Part shown: piece after piece, positions 1 through 8,043 of the stretch | Numbering within the stretch: the stretch's first letter is position 1 | Layout of the letters: the number at the start of each line of letters is the position of its first letter | Origin: Falsiroseomonas stagni DSM 19981 | Lineage (GTDB): Bacteria; Pseudomonadota; Alphaproteobacteria; Acetobacterales; Acetobacteraceae | Length of the DNA: 64,000 nucleotides | Direction of reading: 5' to 3' | Assembly (NCBI RefSeq): GCF_900114315.1 | Contig: NZ_FOSQ01000001.1 | Coordinates: 186,001-250,000 of the forward strand | Notes under the pieces: generated by a model | What the model saw: the letters and a program-made list of their open reading frames with translations, nothing else | The model's database searches: none | Told to the model about the DNA's origin: nothing | Translations under genes and position numbers: made by a program

Positions 1-71
1 GTCCCAGCCTTCGCGGCGCCTCAGCCTTCACGGAGCCCCGGCGGGCGCTGTATCCTGCGCGGCCCCACCCG

Positions 72-1979
72 ATGGCGAAGGCTCCCCGGCCCTTCATGCG
101 CAACCTGCTGCACGCAACCGACCGCGATCGCCTGGCCGCCTGGTTCCGCGGTCCCATCGACCGTGTCGTCACGCTGGGCGGCCGTCCCGTGGGGGCGCTG
201 GCGGAAGGCGCGGCGGGGGGCAGCTACTGCGTCGCCCCGGCCAATGCACGGGCGGCGGAACTGCTGGCCATGCCCGACATCCATGATGCCGCGCCCGGCC
301 TCGTGGAAACCGCCATCGACTTCGCCATGGCGATGGAGGATGCGCCCGCGCCCTCCCGCTGCCTCGGCAACCACGGGCTGGTGGTGCAGCGGGATGATCC
401 GCGGGACCTGGTGGTGCTGACGCCCTTCCACGTCTTCACCGGCGACCTCTCCGCCGGGCTGCTGCACCAGCGCCCGCGCGGCCCCCTGGCCGGCCTGGTC
501 GCCGTGACCCACAGCGGCAACCTGGTGGAGTTCCAGCTCGGCCGTCGTCGCCATTGCGAGGATGTGGAGAACGCCATCACCGATTCCGGCCTGCGCCAGG
601 ACGGGGACGAGATCGTCCTGTGGCATGAAAGCCGCGTGATGGGCCGGGCTGGCTGGCTGCGGCCCCGCCCGGTGGAAGCCGGGCGACTGCGCTACGAATA
701 CGCCATCTCCGCCAGCTCCCCCCTCCTGCGCGTCACCGTCACCTTCACGGCCACCGCGGCGCTGCGGCGGCTGCGCGTGACGACGGCGGCCGATGGCCTG
801 TCCGACAGCGGCTTCGCCGACGTCTCGGTCCACGCCGCCGGGGCCTGGACCGCCTTCGCGCCCCCCGCCGCGGCGGGCACCGCCGCCGTGTCGCCGACCG
901 GGCCGGTCACCCATCTGGGGGTGGCGACCGATGGCTGGTGGCCGGATGGTCCCTCGCTGCATCTGCGTCCCGCCGATCCCGCCCGGGTGATGCACGCCAG
1001 CGCCACGGCCCTGAAGGCGGGCCAGCTGCACTGGCTGCTGCTCCGTCACGGTCCGATCGACCTGCCGCCCGGCGGGTCTCTGACGGTGCGGGAGGACCGG
1101 CTCCTCTCCATCGGCCTGACAGGGCCGGAGGCCGCGCGGGCAATGCTGCCGGGCGCGGGGATGGAGGGGCTGGACCGGCACCCCCTGCCGCCCCAGGGCG
1201 CCACGCTGAACGCCATCGGCACCCATCTGCTGTTCGCCGCCGCCGAGGCCTATCGCACCCCCGTGCCGGCGGAACGCCGGGCCGCGCTGGCTGCCTGGTT
1301 CGACGCCCAGCTGGCCCGGCTGCAGGCCGGCGATCCGGGGCTGGAGGACCTGGCCCAGGCGGCGCTGGGCGTGGAGGCGCGACTGCGCACGGAAGGCCGG
1401 CCCGGTCATGCCGCGGCACTCGGCGACCTGGCCGGGCGACTGCTGGCCCTGCAGGGGGAGGATGGCGCCTTCCGCGAACGTGATGGCGGTATCGCCAGCC
1501 CGGCCGCGCATGCCCAGGCGCTGCTGGCCCTGGCCCGCGCCTTGCCGCAGCTGGACCCCGCGCGCCTGGCCCCCGCCATCCACGCCGCGGTCGCCGCGGT
1601 CTGGCCCGCGACGGTGGAACTCGTGGCCGGGCCGCGCCTGGTGGCGGCGGAGGGGCTGCGGGTGGGCGATGCCATCCGGCAATCGGAGCTTCGCTACGCC
1701 GAAGGGGTCTCGCTGATGGCCCGGGCCGCCGGCGCGGTGGTGCTGGCCGCCACCGCCAGCCCCGGCGTGCTGGCGGAGGCCACGATCGGCCAGGCGGAGG
1801 AACTGCACCACCAGGCCATCGCGCTGCTCCGCCCCCTGGTGCGGCTGCAGGGCGGGGTGCTGGAGGTCATGCCCTCCCCCTTCGGCGGCGATCCCGAGCC
1901 CACGACCCAGGCGGCCGCGATCCTCGGCCTGATGGCGCCGGATGCCGTGATCCTGGGCCTCGCCGCGTCAGCGGCGTGA
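72..1979 (+). CDS. Two-domain protein of unknown function
   Basis: A 635-residue protein that I do not recognise. The first roughly 330 residues are rich in beta-type, alternating hydrophobic stretches. From about residue 370 onward there are repeated Ala/Leu-rich helical segments (AARLRTEG, QALLALARAL, EELHHQAIALL) of the kind found in alpha/alpha toroid domains of polysaccharide lyases and hydrolases. No signal peptide or membrane segment is visible, so it is probably cytosolic. The first ATG is used; a second one lies at codon 8. Its stop overlaps the GTG start of the DUF2272 lipoprotein, so the two are probably co-transcribed. A carbohydrate-related role is only a guess from the inferred fold layout. 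Confidence 0.75.
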   Translation: MAKAPRPFMRNLLHATDRDRLAAWFRGPIDRVVTLGGRPVGALAEGAAGGSYCVAPANARAAELLAMPDIHDAAPGLVETAIDFAMAMEDAPAPSRCLGNHGLVVQRDDPRDLVVLTPFHVFTGDLSAGLLHQRPRGPLAGLVAVTHSGNLVEFQLGRRRHCEDVENAITDSGLRQDGDEIVLWHESRVMGRAGWLRPRPVEAGRLRYEYAISASSPLLRVTVTFTATAALRRLRVTTAADGLSDSGFADVSVHAAGAWTAFAPPAAAGTAAVSPTGPVTHLGVATDGWWPDGPSLHLRPADPARVMHASATALKAGQLHWLLLRHGPIDLPPGGSLTVREDRLLSIGLTGPEAARAMLPGAGMEGLDRHPLPPQGATLNAIGTHLLFAAAEAYRTPVPAERRAALAAWFDAQLARLQAGDPGLEDLAQAALGVEARLRTEGRPGHAAALGDLAGRLLALQGEDGAFRERDGGIASPAAHAQALLALARALPQLDPARLAPAIHAAVAAVWPATVELVAGPRLVAAEGLRVGDAIRQSELRYAEGVSLMARAAGAVVLAATASPGVLAEATIGQAEELHHQAIALLRPLVRLQGGVLEVMPSPFGGDPEPTTQAAAILGLMAPDAVILGLAASAA

Positions 1980-2803
1980 AGGGGCACCGCGTCAGCGGCG
2001 TGAGGCGGTTGGGCGGGCTGGCGGCGTTGCTGGTGCTGGCCGGCTGCGCCACGCCGCCACCGGCACCCGCGCCGCCGCTGTCCTATCCCCCCGCCGCGGC
2101 CGACCGCGTGGTGCGCATCGCCCTGGCGGAGTGGCGGGATTGGGGAGAGGTCGCGCGCGACGCCTGGACGGACGCCGCGGAAGCCCCGGCGCGGGAAGCC
2201 GATCCCGTCAATTTTCCGCGCGTCATGGCCTATTGGCAGGCGGTGCCGGAGGATCACGGCGCCATCCCGCTGAACCGCCGGCGCTACGCCGCGGCCCTCG
2301 CCCGTCAGCCCGATGGCGCGGCGCTCTGGGCCACCCCCTACTGGTCCGCGGCCTTCATCTCCTGGGTCTTCCGCGCGGCGGGGGTGGATGTGGCGGAGTT
2401 CCCGCCCAGCGCCACCCACGCCTTCTACCTGGACGGGCTGATCGAGACCGCCCGGCGCTTCCCGGCCGAGGCCCCCTTCATCCCCCATGCGCCGGAGGAT
2501 CGCGCCCCCGCCCCCGGGGACCTGCTGTGCTTCGACCGCGGCGCCGCGCCGCTGCGCCACTGGACGGATCGCCTGGCGGAGGCCGGGCGCGCGCGGGCCA
2601 TGCATTGCGACATCGTGGTGGCGACGCCGCCTGGGCAGGTCCAGGCGGTGGGGGGCAATGTCCTCGATGCCGTGACGATGACGCGCTATCCCGCCAGCCC
2701 CGATGGCCGCCTGCTGCCGGCGCCGCCGGGCCGCCGGCCGCTGCTGCTGCTGGTGGAAAGCCGGCTCGGGCGGCTGCCGCCATGGCGGCCCGTGGCCGAT
2801 TGA
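1976..2803 (+). CDS. DUF2272 domain lipoprotein
   Basis: A 275-residue protein starting at GTG, overlapping the preceding stop (GTGA). The N-terminus has a lipoprotein signal: basic residues, a Leu/Ala-rich core, and the lipobox LAGC with Cys near residue 23. The mature part matches the DUF2272 family: an early ALAEWRDWG segment and a central YWSAAFISWVFRAAGV segment, where such proteins resemble an NlpC/P60-like cysteine or amidase fold. The later DLLCFDR and HCDIVVA segments supply the typical conserved D, C and H residues. Likely anchored in the inner or outer membrane facing the periplasm. The substrate is unknown; a peptidoglycan-related role would fit the fold but is inference. Confidence 0.82.
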   Translation: MKGHRVSGVRRLGGLAALLVLAGCATPPPAPAPPLSYPPAAADRVVRIALAEWRDWGEVARDAWTDAAEAPAREADPVNFPRVMAYWQAVPEDHGAIPLNRRRYAAALARQPDGAALWATPYWSAAFISWVFRAAGVDVAEFPPSATHAFYLDGLIETARRFPAEAPFIPHAPEDRAPAPGDLLCFDRGAAPLRHWTDRLAEAGRARAMHCDIVVATPPGQVQAVGGNVLDAVTMTRYPASPDGRLLPAPPGRRPLLLLVESRLGRLPPWRPVAD

Positions 2804-2861
2804 CCGCTGGCGTCCCGGCTGTATGCCAGGGGCAAGCCGCCCGCATCCCGGGCCCCGGAGC

Positions 2862-3989
2862 ATGACCGCCATGGCCGAACTCTTCGCGCCCCTCACGATT
2901 CGCACCGTCACCCTGCCGAACCGCATCGGCATCTCCCCCATGTGCCAGTACTGCGCGGGGCCGGATGGCAGGCCGACGGATTGGCACCTGGCCCACCTGT
3001 TGCAGCGCGCCATCGGCGGCGCGGGCATGGTGATGGCGGAAGCCACCGCCGTGACGGCGGATGGGCGCATCACCCCCGGCGACCTCGGCCTGTGGGAGGA
3101 TGCGCAGATCCCCGCCCATGCGCGGCTCGCCGCCGCCATCGCCCATGCCGGCGCGGTGCCGGCGATCCAGATCGGCCATGCCGGCCGCAAGGCCAGCCGC
3201 GCGCCCGCCTGGGACGATGCGCCGGCCGATCCGGGCTGGGAGATCAAGGCCCCCTCCGCCATCCCCATGGGCCACTTCACCACGCCGACCATGATGACGG
3301 CGGAGGAGATCGAGGCGCTGCCGGCGCTGTTCGCCGCCTGCGCGAAGCGGGCCGTGGCCGCGGGCTACCGGCTGGTCGAACTGCACGCCGCCCATGGCTA
3401 TTTGCTGCACCAGTTCCTCTCGCCCATCAGCAACACGCGCAATGACCGCTGGGGCGGGGATTTCGAGGGCCGGGCGCGCCTGCCGCTGGCCATCGCCCGG
3501 GCCGTGCGGGAAGCGGTGGGCGAGGATTTGCCTCTGTTCGTCCGCGTGTCGCACACCGACTGGATCGAGGGCGGGTGGACGACCGAAGAAACCATCGAAT
3601 TGTCGAAGCGCCTGCAGGCCGCTGGGATCGATGGCATGGACGTGTCCTCGGGCGGCATCGATCCCCGGCAGAAGATCGTGCTCGGCCCGGGCTACCAGGT
3701 ACCGGGGGCAGAGGCGGTGAAGCAGGGTGCCGGGATGGTGGTGGCCGCCGTCGGCCTGATCACGGAGCCGGAGCAGGCCCAGGCGATCATCACGGAAGGC
3801 CGCGCCGATCTGGTGCTGCTGGCCCGCGCCACGCTGCGCGATCCGTACTGGCCGATGCGCGCCGCGGTGGCGCTCGGCCGTGTCGATGCGGCGCGGACGC
3901 CGCCGCAATACGACCGCGCCTGGGGCAGTATCGCCCGCATGGGCATGCGGCGTGAGACCGGGACCCCGATGCCGGCGCTGGGCGAGTAA
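2862..3989 (+). CDS. NADH:flavin oxidoreductase (old yellow enzyme, YqjM-like)
   Basis: A 375-residue FMN-binding TIM-barrel ene-reductase. It begins LFAPLTIRTVTLPNRI and has the MCQYCA segment of the YqjM-type subgroup. HAAHGYLLHQFLSP is the substrate/FMN-binding His-x-x-His-type region, NTRNDRWGG follows, and the barrel closes with a glycine-rich phosphate-binding end. These enzymes use NAD(P)H to reduce activated C=C bonds of enones. I chose the ATG at 2862 because the family begins here; an in-frame extension upstream to 2703 would overlap the lipoprotein gene and does not look like coding sequence. A second ATG lies at 2871. The gene converges on the histidine kinase with only 6 bases between them. 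Confidence 0.9.
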   Translation: MTAMAELFAPLTIRTVTLPNRIGISPMCQYCAGPDGRPTDWHLAHLLQRAIGGAGMVMAEATAVTADGRITPGDLGLWEDAQIPAHARLAAAIAHAGAVPAIQIGHAGRKASRAPAWDDAPADPGWEIKAPSAIPMGHFTTPTMMTAEEIEALPALFAACAKRAVAAGYRLVELHAAHGYLLHQFLSPISNTRNDRWGGDFEGRARLPLAIARAVREAVGEDLPLFVRVSHTDWIEGGWTTEETIELSKRLQAAGIDGMDVSSGGIDPRQKIVLGPGYQVPGAEAVKQGAGMVVAAVGLITEPEQAQAIITEGRADLVLLARATLRDPYWPMRAAVALGRVDAARTPPQYDRAWGSIARMGMRRETGTPMPALGE

Positions 3990-3995
3990 GGGGCC

Positions 3996-5564
3996 CTACG
4001 GCCCGGCGATGGTGGTGAGCGCCGCCGCGACCTCCGCCGGGCCGAAGGGTTTTTCGAGCACGGGCGGCGGCTTGTCCGGGTCCAGCGAGGCCACCGCGGA
4101 AGGCCCTGCCACCGTATCGCCGGTGACGAAGCAGAAGCGGCCGCGCAGCCCGGGATGGGCGGCGATGGCGCGGCGATAGAAGGCGCCGCCGCCGCCGCCG
4201 GGCATGCGAAGGTCGCAGAAGACGCCATCCAGCCCGCCCTGCGCCAGGCGCGCCAGCGCCGCCGGGATGTCGGTCACCACCTCCGCCGCCACGCCCTGCA
4301 CGGCCAGCAGGTCGGCCAGCGCCTCCCCCACCTCCGGCTCGTCATCCACCACCAGCAGGCGGCGGCGCGGGGCGGCGCGGGGGGCTTCGGGCAGCGCGGC
4401 GGCGGTGCCACCACCACCCGGCGGCAGCCGCACCACGAAGCGGGCGCCGCCCAGCAACCCGTCCTCCAGCGTGATCGTGCCGCCATGGGCGCCGAGGATG
4501 TTGCGGCAGACCGCGAGGCCAAGGCCGGTACCCGCGCCCAGCGGCTTGGTGGTCACATAGGCCTCGAAGATCCGCTCCCGCATCGCGGGGACGACGCCGG
4601 GGCCGGTATCCTCCACCGCGAAGCCGGCGCCGCCATCGGGGGTGGCGAAGGTCTCGATGCGCAGGCGGCGTGGTTCCGGCTGGTCCGCCAGCGCGGCCTG
4701 GGCATTGACCAGCAGATTCACCGCCACCTGGCCGAGCTGGTCGGGGTCCGCCTCCACGCTCGGGAGCCCCGGCGACAGCGCGTGTTCCACCGCGATGCCG
4801 GCGCTGCGCAGCGCATAGGCAACCAGCTCCTGCGCGCCGCGGAGCATGCCGTTGAGGTCGACGGCGCTGCGGCTGGGCGGCTGCTGGCGCACCATCGCCA
4901 GGAAGGTCTTCACGATCCGCCCGCAGCGCGCGGCCGCGGCATGGATGCGCGCGGCGCGGTCGCGCACCGCCGGATCCTCCGCCACCGCTTCCAGCATGGT
5001 CGTCTGCGCGACCACGACGGCCAGCGGGTTGTTCAGCTCATGCGCCACGCCGGCCAGCAGGCTGCCGAGCGCCGACATCTTCTCCGTCTGGTGCAGGCGT
5101 TCGCGCTGGCGGGCGAGTTCGGCCTCCGCATCCCGCATCGGCGTCAGGTCGCGCAGCCAGGCCGTGAAGAAGGTGCGGCCGGCGGCCTTCACCTCATGGA
5201 TCGACATCTCGCAGGGGAAGACGCTGCCATCGGCGCGCATGGCCTCCATCTCCAGCCGCTGGCCGAGCACATGGGGGCAGCCGGTGGCGTGGTAGCGGGC
5301 GAGCCCGGCCTCATGCCCCGCGCGGTGATGCGGGGGCACGATGGTGTCGCCGATCGGGCGGCCCATGATCTCGTCCCGCCGGTGGCCGAAGATGCGTTCC
5401 GCCGCGGCGTTCCAGCCGATGACGCGGCAATCCCGGTCCGCGGTGATGACGGCATCCAGCGCGGCATCGATCACGCCCTGCTTCAGCGCCTCCGCTTCCG
5501 TCAGCCGGGCGAGCAGGGCGGGTTCGTCATGCGCCATCGGGGGTGCCATCGGGGGTGAAGACAT
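3996..5564 (-). CDS. Hybrid sensor histidine kinase (PAS-HisKA-HATPase-REC)
   Basis: Up to 522 residues with no membrane segment, so a cytosolic sensor. Order: a PAS domain (about 25-140) with the NAAAERIFG signature; HisKA with the phospho-accepting His in AGVAHELNNPLA (about H175); HATPase_c with DTGPGV and GTGLGLAVC boxes; and a C-terminal receiver domain (VVDDEP, phospho-acceptor Asp in FCDLRMPG, about D451, and the conserved Lys in LEKPF). It follows the response regulator gene and overlaps it, so the pair is translationally linked. Start choice is uncertain: ATGs at 5564, 5549 and 5537 are all in frame, and only the region after 5537 looks conserved. The signal it senses cannot be read from sequence. 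Confidence 0.9.
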   Translation of the reverse strand: MSSPPMAPPMAHDEPALLARLTEAEALKQGVIDAALDAVITADRDCRVIGWNAAAERIFGHRRDEIMGRPIGDTIVPPHHRAGHEAGLARYHATGCPHVLGQRLEMEAMRADGSVFPCEMSIHEVKAAGRTFFTAWLRDLTPMRDAEAELARQRERLHQTEKMSALGSLLAGVAHELNNPLAVVVAQTTMLEAVAEDPAVRDRAARIHAAAARCGRIVKTFLAMVRQQPPSRSAVDLNGMLRGAQELVAYALRSAGIAVEHALSPGLPSVEADPDQLGQVAVNLLVNAQAALADQPEPRRLRIETFATPDGGAGFAVEDTGPGVVPAMRERIFEAYVTTKPLGAGTGLGLAVCRNILGAHGGTITLEDGLLGGARFVVRLPPGGGGTAAALPEAPRAAPRRRLLVVDDEPEVGEALADLLAVQGVAAEVVTDIPAALARLAQGGLDGVFCDLRMPGGGGGAFYRRAIAAHPGLRGRFCFVTGDTVAGPSAVASLDPDKPPPVLEKPFGPAEVAAALTTIAGP

Positions 5565-6315
5565 AGCCCTGGCCGCGCAGGGTGCGGATCAGGCGCGGGT
5601 TGGCGGGATCGGCTTCGATCTTGCGGCGCAGCCGGGTGATGCGGACATCGATGGAACGGTCGAGCGGATCGGCATCCTTGCCACGCGCCAGCACCAGCAG
5701 CCTCTCGCGCGACAGGACCTGGCCCGGATGGGTGGCGAGGATGAGGAGGAGGTCCACCTCCATCGTCGTCAACGGCACCTCCCGCTGCGTCGGATCGAGC
5801 AGGCGGCGGCTGTCCTGGCAGAGGGTGAAGCCGGCGAAGCGGAGGTGCGTCGCGCGGGCGGCAGGTGCCGGCGGGGTGGTGCTGCGCGGCCCGACAGGCG
5901 CTTCCGGCGGCGCCGCGACCGGGGAAGGCGCCACGGGGACGGCGACGCGGCGACGCAACACGCTGCGCAGCCGCGCCAGCATCTCCCGCAATTCGAAGGG
6001 CTTGCCGATATAGTCGTCGGCGCCGACCTCCAGCCCGACGACGCGGTCCACCGTCTCGCCCAGCGCCGTGACCATGATGATGCCGGGCGGGCGGGGCAGG
6101 GCGCGCAGGCGGCGGGCGATGGAAAGCCCACCCTCCCGCGGCAGGTTCAGGTCCAGCAGCACGACATCGACATCGCCGCCCGCGAGGACGGCATCCAGCG
6201 CCGTGCTGTCGGCGCAGGCGAAGACAGCGAAACCCTGCAGCCGAAGGTAGTCGACGACCACCTCGCGCAGATCGGCTTCATCCTCGACCACCGCGATGCG
6301 GCTCGGCGACGCCAT
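5527..6315 (-). CDS. OmpR-family response regulator
   Basis: A 262-residue two-domain regulator. The receiver domain (1-120) has the acidic pair in VVEDEAD, phospho-acceptor Asp55 in VVLLDLNLP, the Thr in MVTALGE and Lys in IGKPFELREML. A Pro/Ala-rich linker (about 128-155) leads to a winged-helix trans_reg_C DNA-binding domain with VPLTTMEVDLLLIL, RSIDVRITRLRRKIE and IRTLRGQGYVF. It is the cognate partner of the overlapping hybrid kinase gene. The 108-bp region before it contains three palindromes and could hold its operator. Target genes are unknown; the neighbouring flavoprotein gene is a possible one because it shares the strand and lies just upstream. Confidence 0.93.
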   Translation of the reverse strand: MASPSRIAVVEDEADLREVVVDYLRLQGFAVFACADSTALDAVLAGGDVDVVLLDLNLPREGGLSIARRLRALPRPPGIIMVTALGETVDRVVGLEVGADDYIGKPFELREMLARLRSVLRRRVAVPVAPSPVAAPPEAPVGPRSTTPPAPAARATHLRFAGFTLCQDSRRLLDPTQREVPLTTMEVDLLLILATHPGQVLSRERLLVLARGKDADPLDRSIDVRITRLRRKIEADPANPRLIRTLRGQGYVFTPDGTPDGA

Positions 6316-6371
6316 GATTTCCCTTTGCTCCGGAGCAACAGGGGCAATCTACCGAGTGGAACCGGGCCATG

Positions 6372-6396
6372 TCACCGCGCCGGACCGGCGCGGTGA
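6372..6396. terminator. 25-nt perfect palindrome between flavoprotein and response regulator genes
   Basis: Two 12-base arms (TCACCGCGCCGG and its exact complement) around a single A. Two smaller perfect palindromes lie beside it, CGTTGCAACG at 6400-6409 and AAACAGTGTTT at 6414-6424. It sits 28 bases past the stop of the flavoprotein gene and 57 bases before the start of the response regulator gene, both on the minus strand. There is no T tract after it, so it is either a factor-dependent terminator or an operator; the sequence alone does not decide. Confidence 0.5.
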
Positions 6397-6423
6397 AACC
6401 GTTGCAACGATGCAAACAGTGTT

Positions 6424-7824
6424 TCAGCGGCCGGTCATGATCCGCTCGACCAGCTGCTTCGCCGTCGGCACGAAGCCGTTGGAGTAGAAGGGGTCGGTGC
6501 CGAAGCGGTAGGCGTTGTGGCCGGAGAACATGAGGTTCCGCTCCAGCCTGCCGCCATGGGCGATGTCCTGCAGGGTCTTCTGGATGCAGAAGCTGCGCGG
6601 ATCGGCCTTCTTGCCGGTGCTGTAGTCGGGCCCGTTCTGCGTCCAGTTGGAGAAGCGGCAATGGGACAGGCAGCCCATGCAATCCGTCTGGTCGTTCAGG
6701 ATCTCCCGCGCCGCGGCCGGGGTCTCGAATACCAGCGTGTCGTCGGGCGTGCGCAGTGCTTCCGTGAAGCCGGCCGCGATGTAGCCTTCAGCGCGGGGCA
6801 GGTCGTCCGGCTTCAGATAGACCAGGCGCTTGCGCGGGCCGATGCCGAGCGGCGCCGTGTGTGCCTCATTCGGCTCGGTCGTGAAGGGCACCTGGCGTTC
6901 GCTGCGCGCTTCCAGCTCGTTCAGGAAGTCGGTGCGCACGGCGGAGGAGTAGAAGCCCGTCGGGCTGAAGGGCTGCAGCAGCACGTCGCCCTCCTTCAGC
7001 TGGAGGAGGCGGGTCTTCCATTCCTCGCTGATCGGGCTTTCCTGCGTCAGCAGGGGACGGGTGCCGAACTGGAAGGCGACGGGGCCAAGCTCCTCGCTGT
7101 CGATCCAGTGCTCCCATTCCTCCAGCCACCAGACGCCGCCGGCCATGATGATCGGCACGTCGTGCAGGCCGAATTCGCGCATCTGCTGGCGCAGCTTCAG
7201 GACGCGGGGATAGGGATCCTCCGGCCGCTTCGGGTCTTCGCTGTTGGACAGGCCGTTATGGCCGCCGGCCAGCCAGGGGTCTTCATAGACCACGCCGCCC
7301 AGCAATTCGCGCTGCTTGTTGTAGGACCGCTTCCACAGCGCGGCGAAGGCGCGGGCGGAGGAGATGATGGGGTAGTAGTGGACGTTGTATTCGCGGGCGA
7401 GATCCGCCAGGCGATAGGGCATGCCGGCGCCGCAGGTGACGCCATGGACCAGGCCCTTGGCGCCTTCGAGGATGCCGCGCGCCACGCGTTCGGCGCCGCC
7501 CATCTCCCACAGGATGTTCATGTGGATGCGGCCCTGGCCGCCGGCGCGTTCATGCGCCTCCCGCGCCTGGGCGATGCCGCCGGCGATGCCGTAGGCCACC
7601 AGCTCCTCATGCCGCTCGCGCCGCGTGCGGCCGGTGTAGGTCTGCCGGATGACGTTGCCATCGGCATCGTAGCTGTCGGCGTTGACGGCGGAAAAGGTGC
7701 CGACGCCGCCGCCGGAGGCCCAGCCGCCGCAGGTGGCGCCGTTGGACACCGCCACGCCCTTGCCGCCTTCGACAAGCGGCAGGACTTCGACGCCGCCCAT
7801 GCGGATCGGGTTGATCGCCTTCAA
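6424..7824 (-). CDS. Nitronate monooxygenase-like flavoprotein
   Basis: A 466-residue member of the nitronate monooxygenase / 2-nitropropane dioxygenase TIM-barrel group. The opening segment PIRMGGVEVLPLVEGGKGVAV and the barrel segments GLVHGVTCGAGMP and PIIMAGGVWWLEEWE support an FMN site. It is about 100 residues longer than typical family members. The extra C-terminal part carries a C-x2-C-x3-C cluster (DCMGCLSHC) and a further Cys in SFCIQKTL, which could bind an Fe-S cluster or zinc. The reaction on a nitronate is therefore only inferred at family level. The gene lies between pnp and the two-component genes, on the same strand, with hairpins on both sides. Confidence 0.78.
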   Translation of the reverse strand: MKAINPIRMGGVEVLPLVEGGKGVAVSNGATCGGWASGGGVGTFSAVNADSYDADGNVIRQTYTGRTRRERHEELVAYGIAGGIAQAREAHERAGGQGRIHMNILWEMGGAERVARGILEGAKGLVHGVTCGAGMPYRLADLAREYNVHYYPIISSARAFAALWKRSYNKQRELLGGVVYEDPWLAGGHNGLSNSEDPKRPEDPYPRVLKLRQQMREFGLHDVPIIMAGGVWWLEEWEHWIDSEELGPVAFQFGTRPLLTQESPISEEWKTRLLQLKEGDVLLQPFSPTGFYSSAVRTDFLNELEARSERQVPFTTEPNEAHTAPLGIGPRKRLVYLKPDDLPRAEGYIAAGFTEALRTPDDTLVFETPAAAREILNDQTDCMGCLSHCRFSNWTQNGPDYSTGKKADPRSFCIQKTLQDIAHGGRLERNLMFSGHNAYRFGTDPFYSNGFVPTAKQLVERIMTGR

Positions 7825-7873
7825 GGCTCTAGGCTCCGGTGACTGTCTCAGACGAGGGGTGGCTCATGCGAAT

Positions 7874-7901
7874 GACGGGACGTCCCGGAAGACGTCCCGT
7901 C
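7874..7901. terminator. Stem-loop downstream of pnp
   Basis: A perfect 10-bp stem (GACGGGACGT at 7874-7883 with ACGTCCCGTC at 7892-7901) and an 8-base loop, placed between the pnp stop and the flavoprotein start. A second hairpin, 7-bp stem GGGCGGA/TCCGCCC at 7988-8006, lies closer to pnp. Both lack a T run. They make the 219-bp interval a likely transcript end and give pnp a protective 3' structure. I see no gene in this interval. Confidence 0.5.
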
Positions 7902-8043
7902 CTGCGTGAATATGGCGTGTCCGGTGCCCGAGCGGGAGGGGGGGACCCGGGATTACCCGAGTCCTGCCCTCAACGCCGGCCGGGACAGGGCGGAAACTCT
8001 CCGCCCCTTGTCGCTCACCCGCCGCTTGCGCGGCGCGGGTGGC

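Noticed and set aside
4155-5558. 467-codon plus-strand open frame opposite the histidine kinase
   Set aside because: No domain is visible, while all kinase boxes are present on the other strand.
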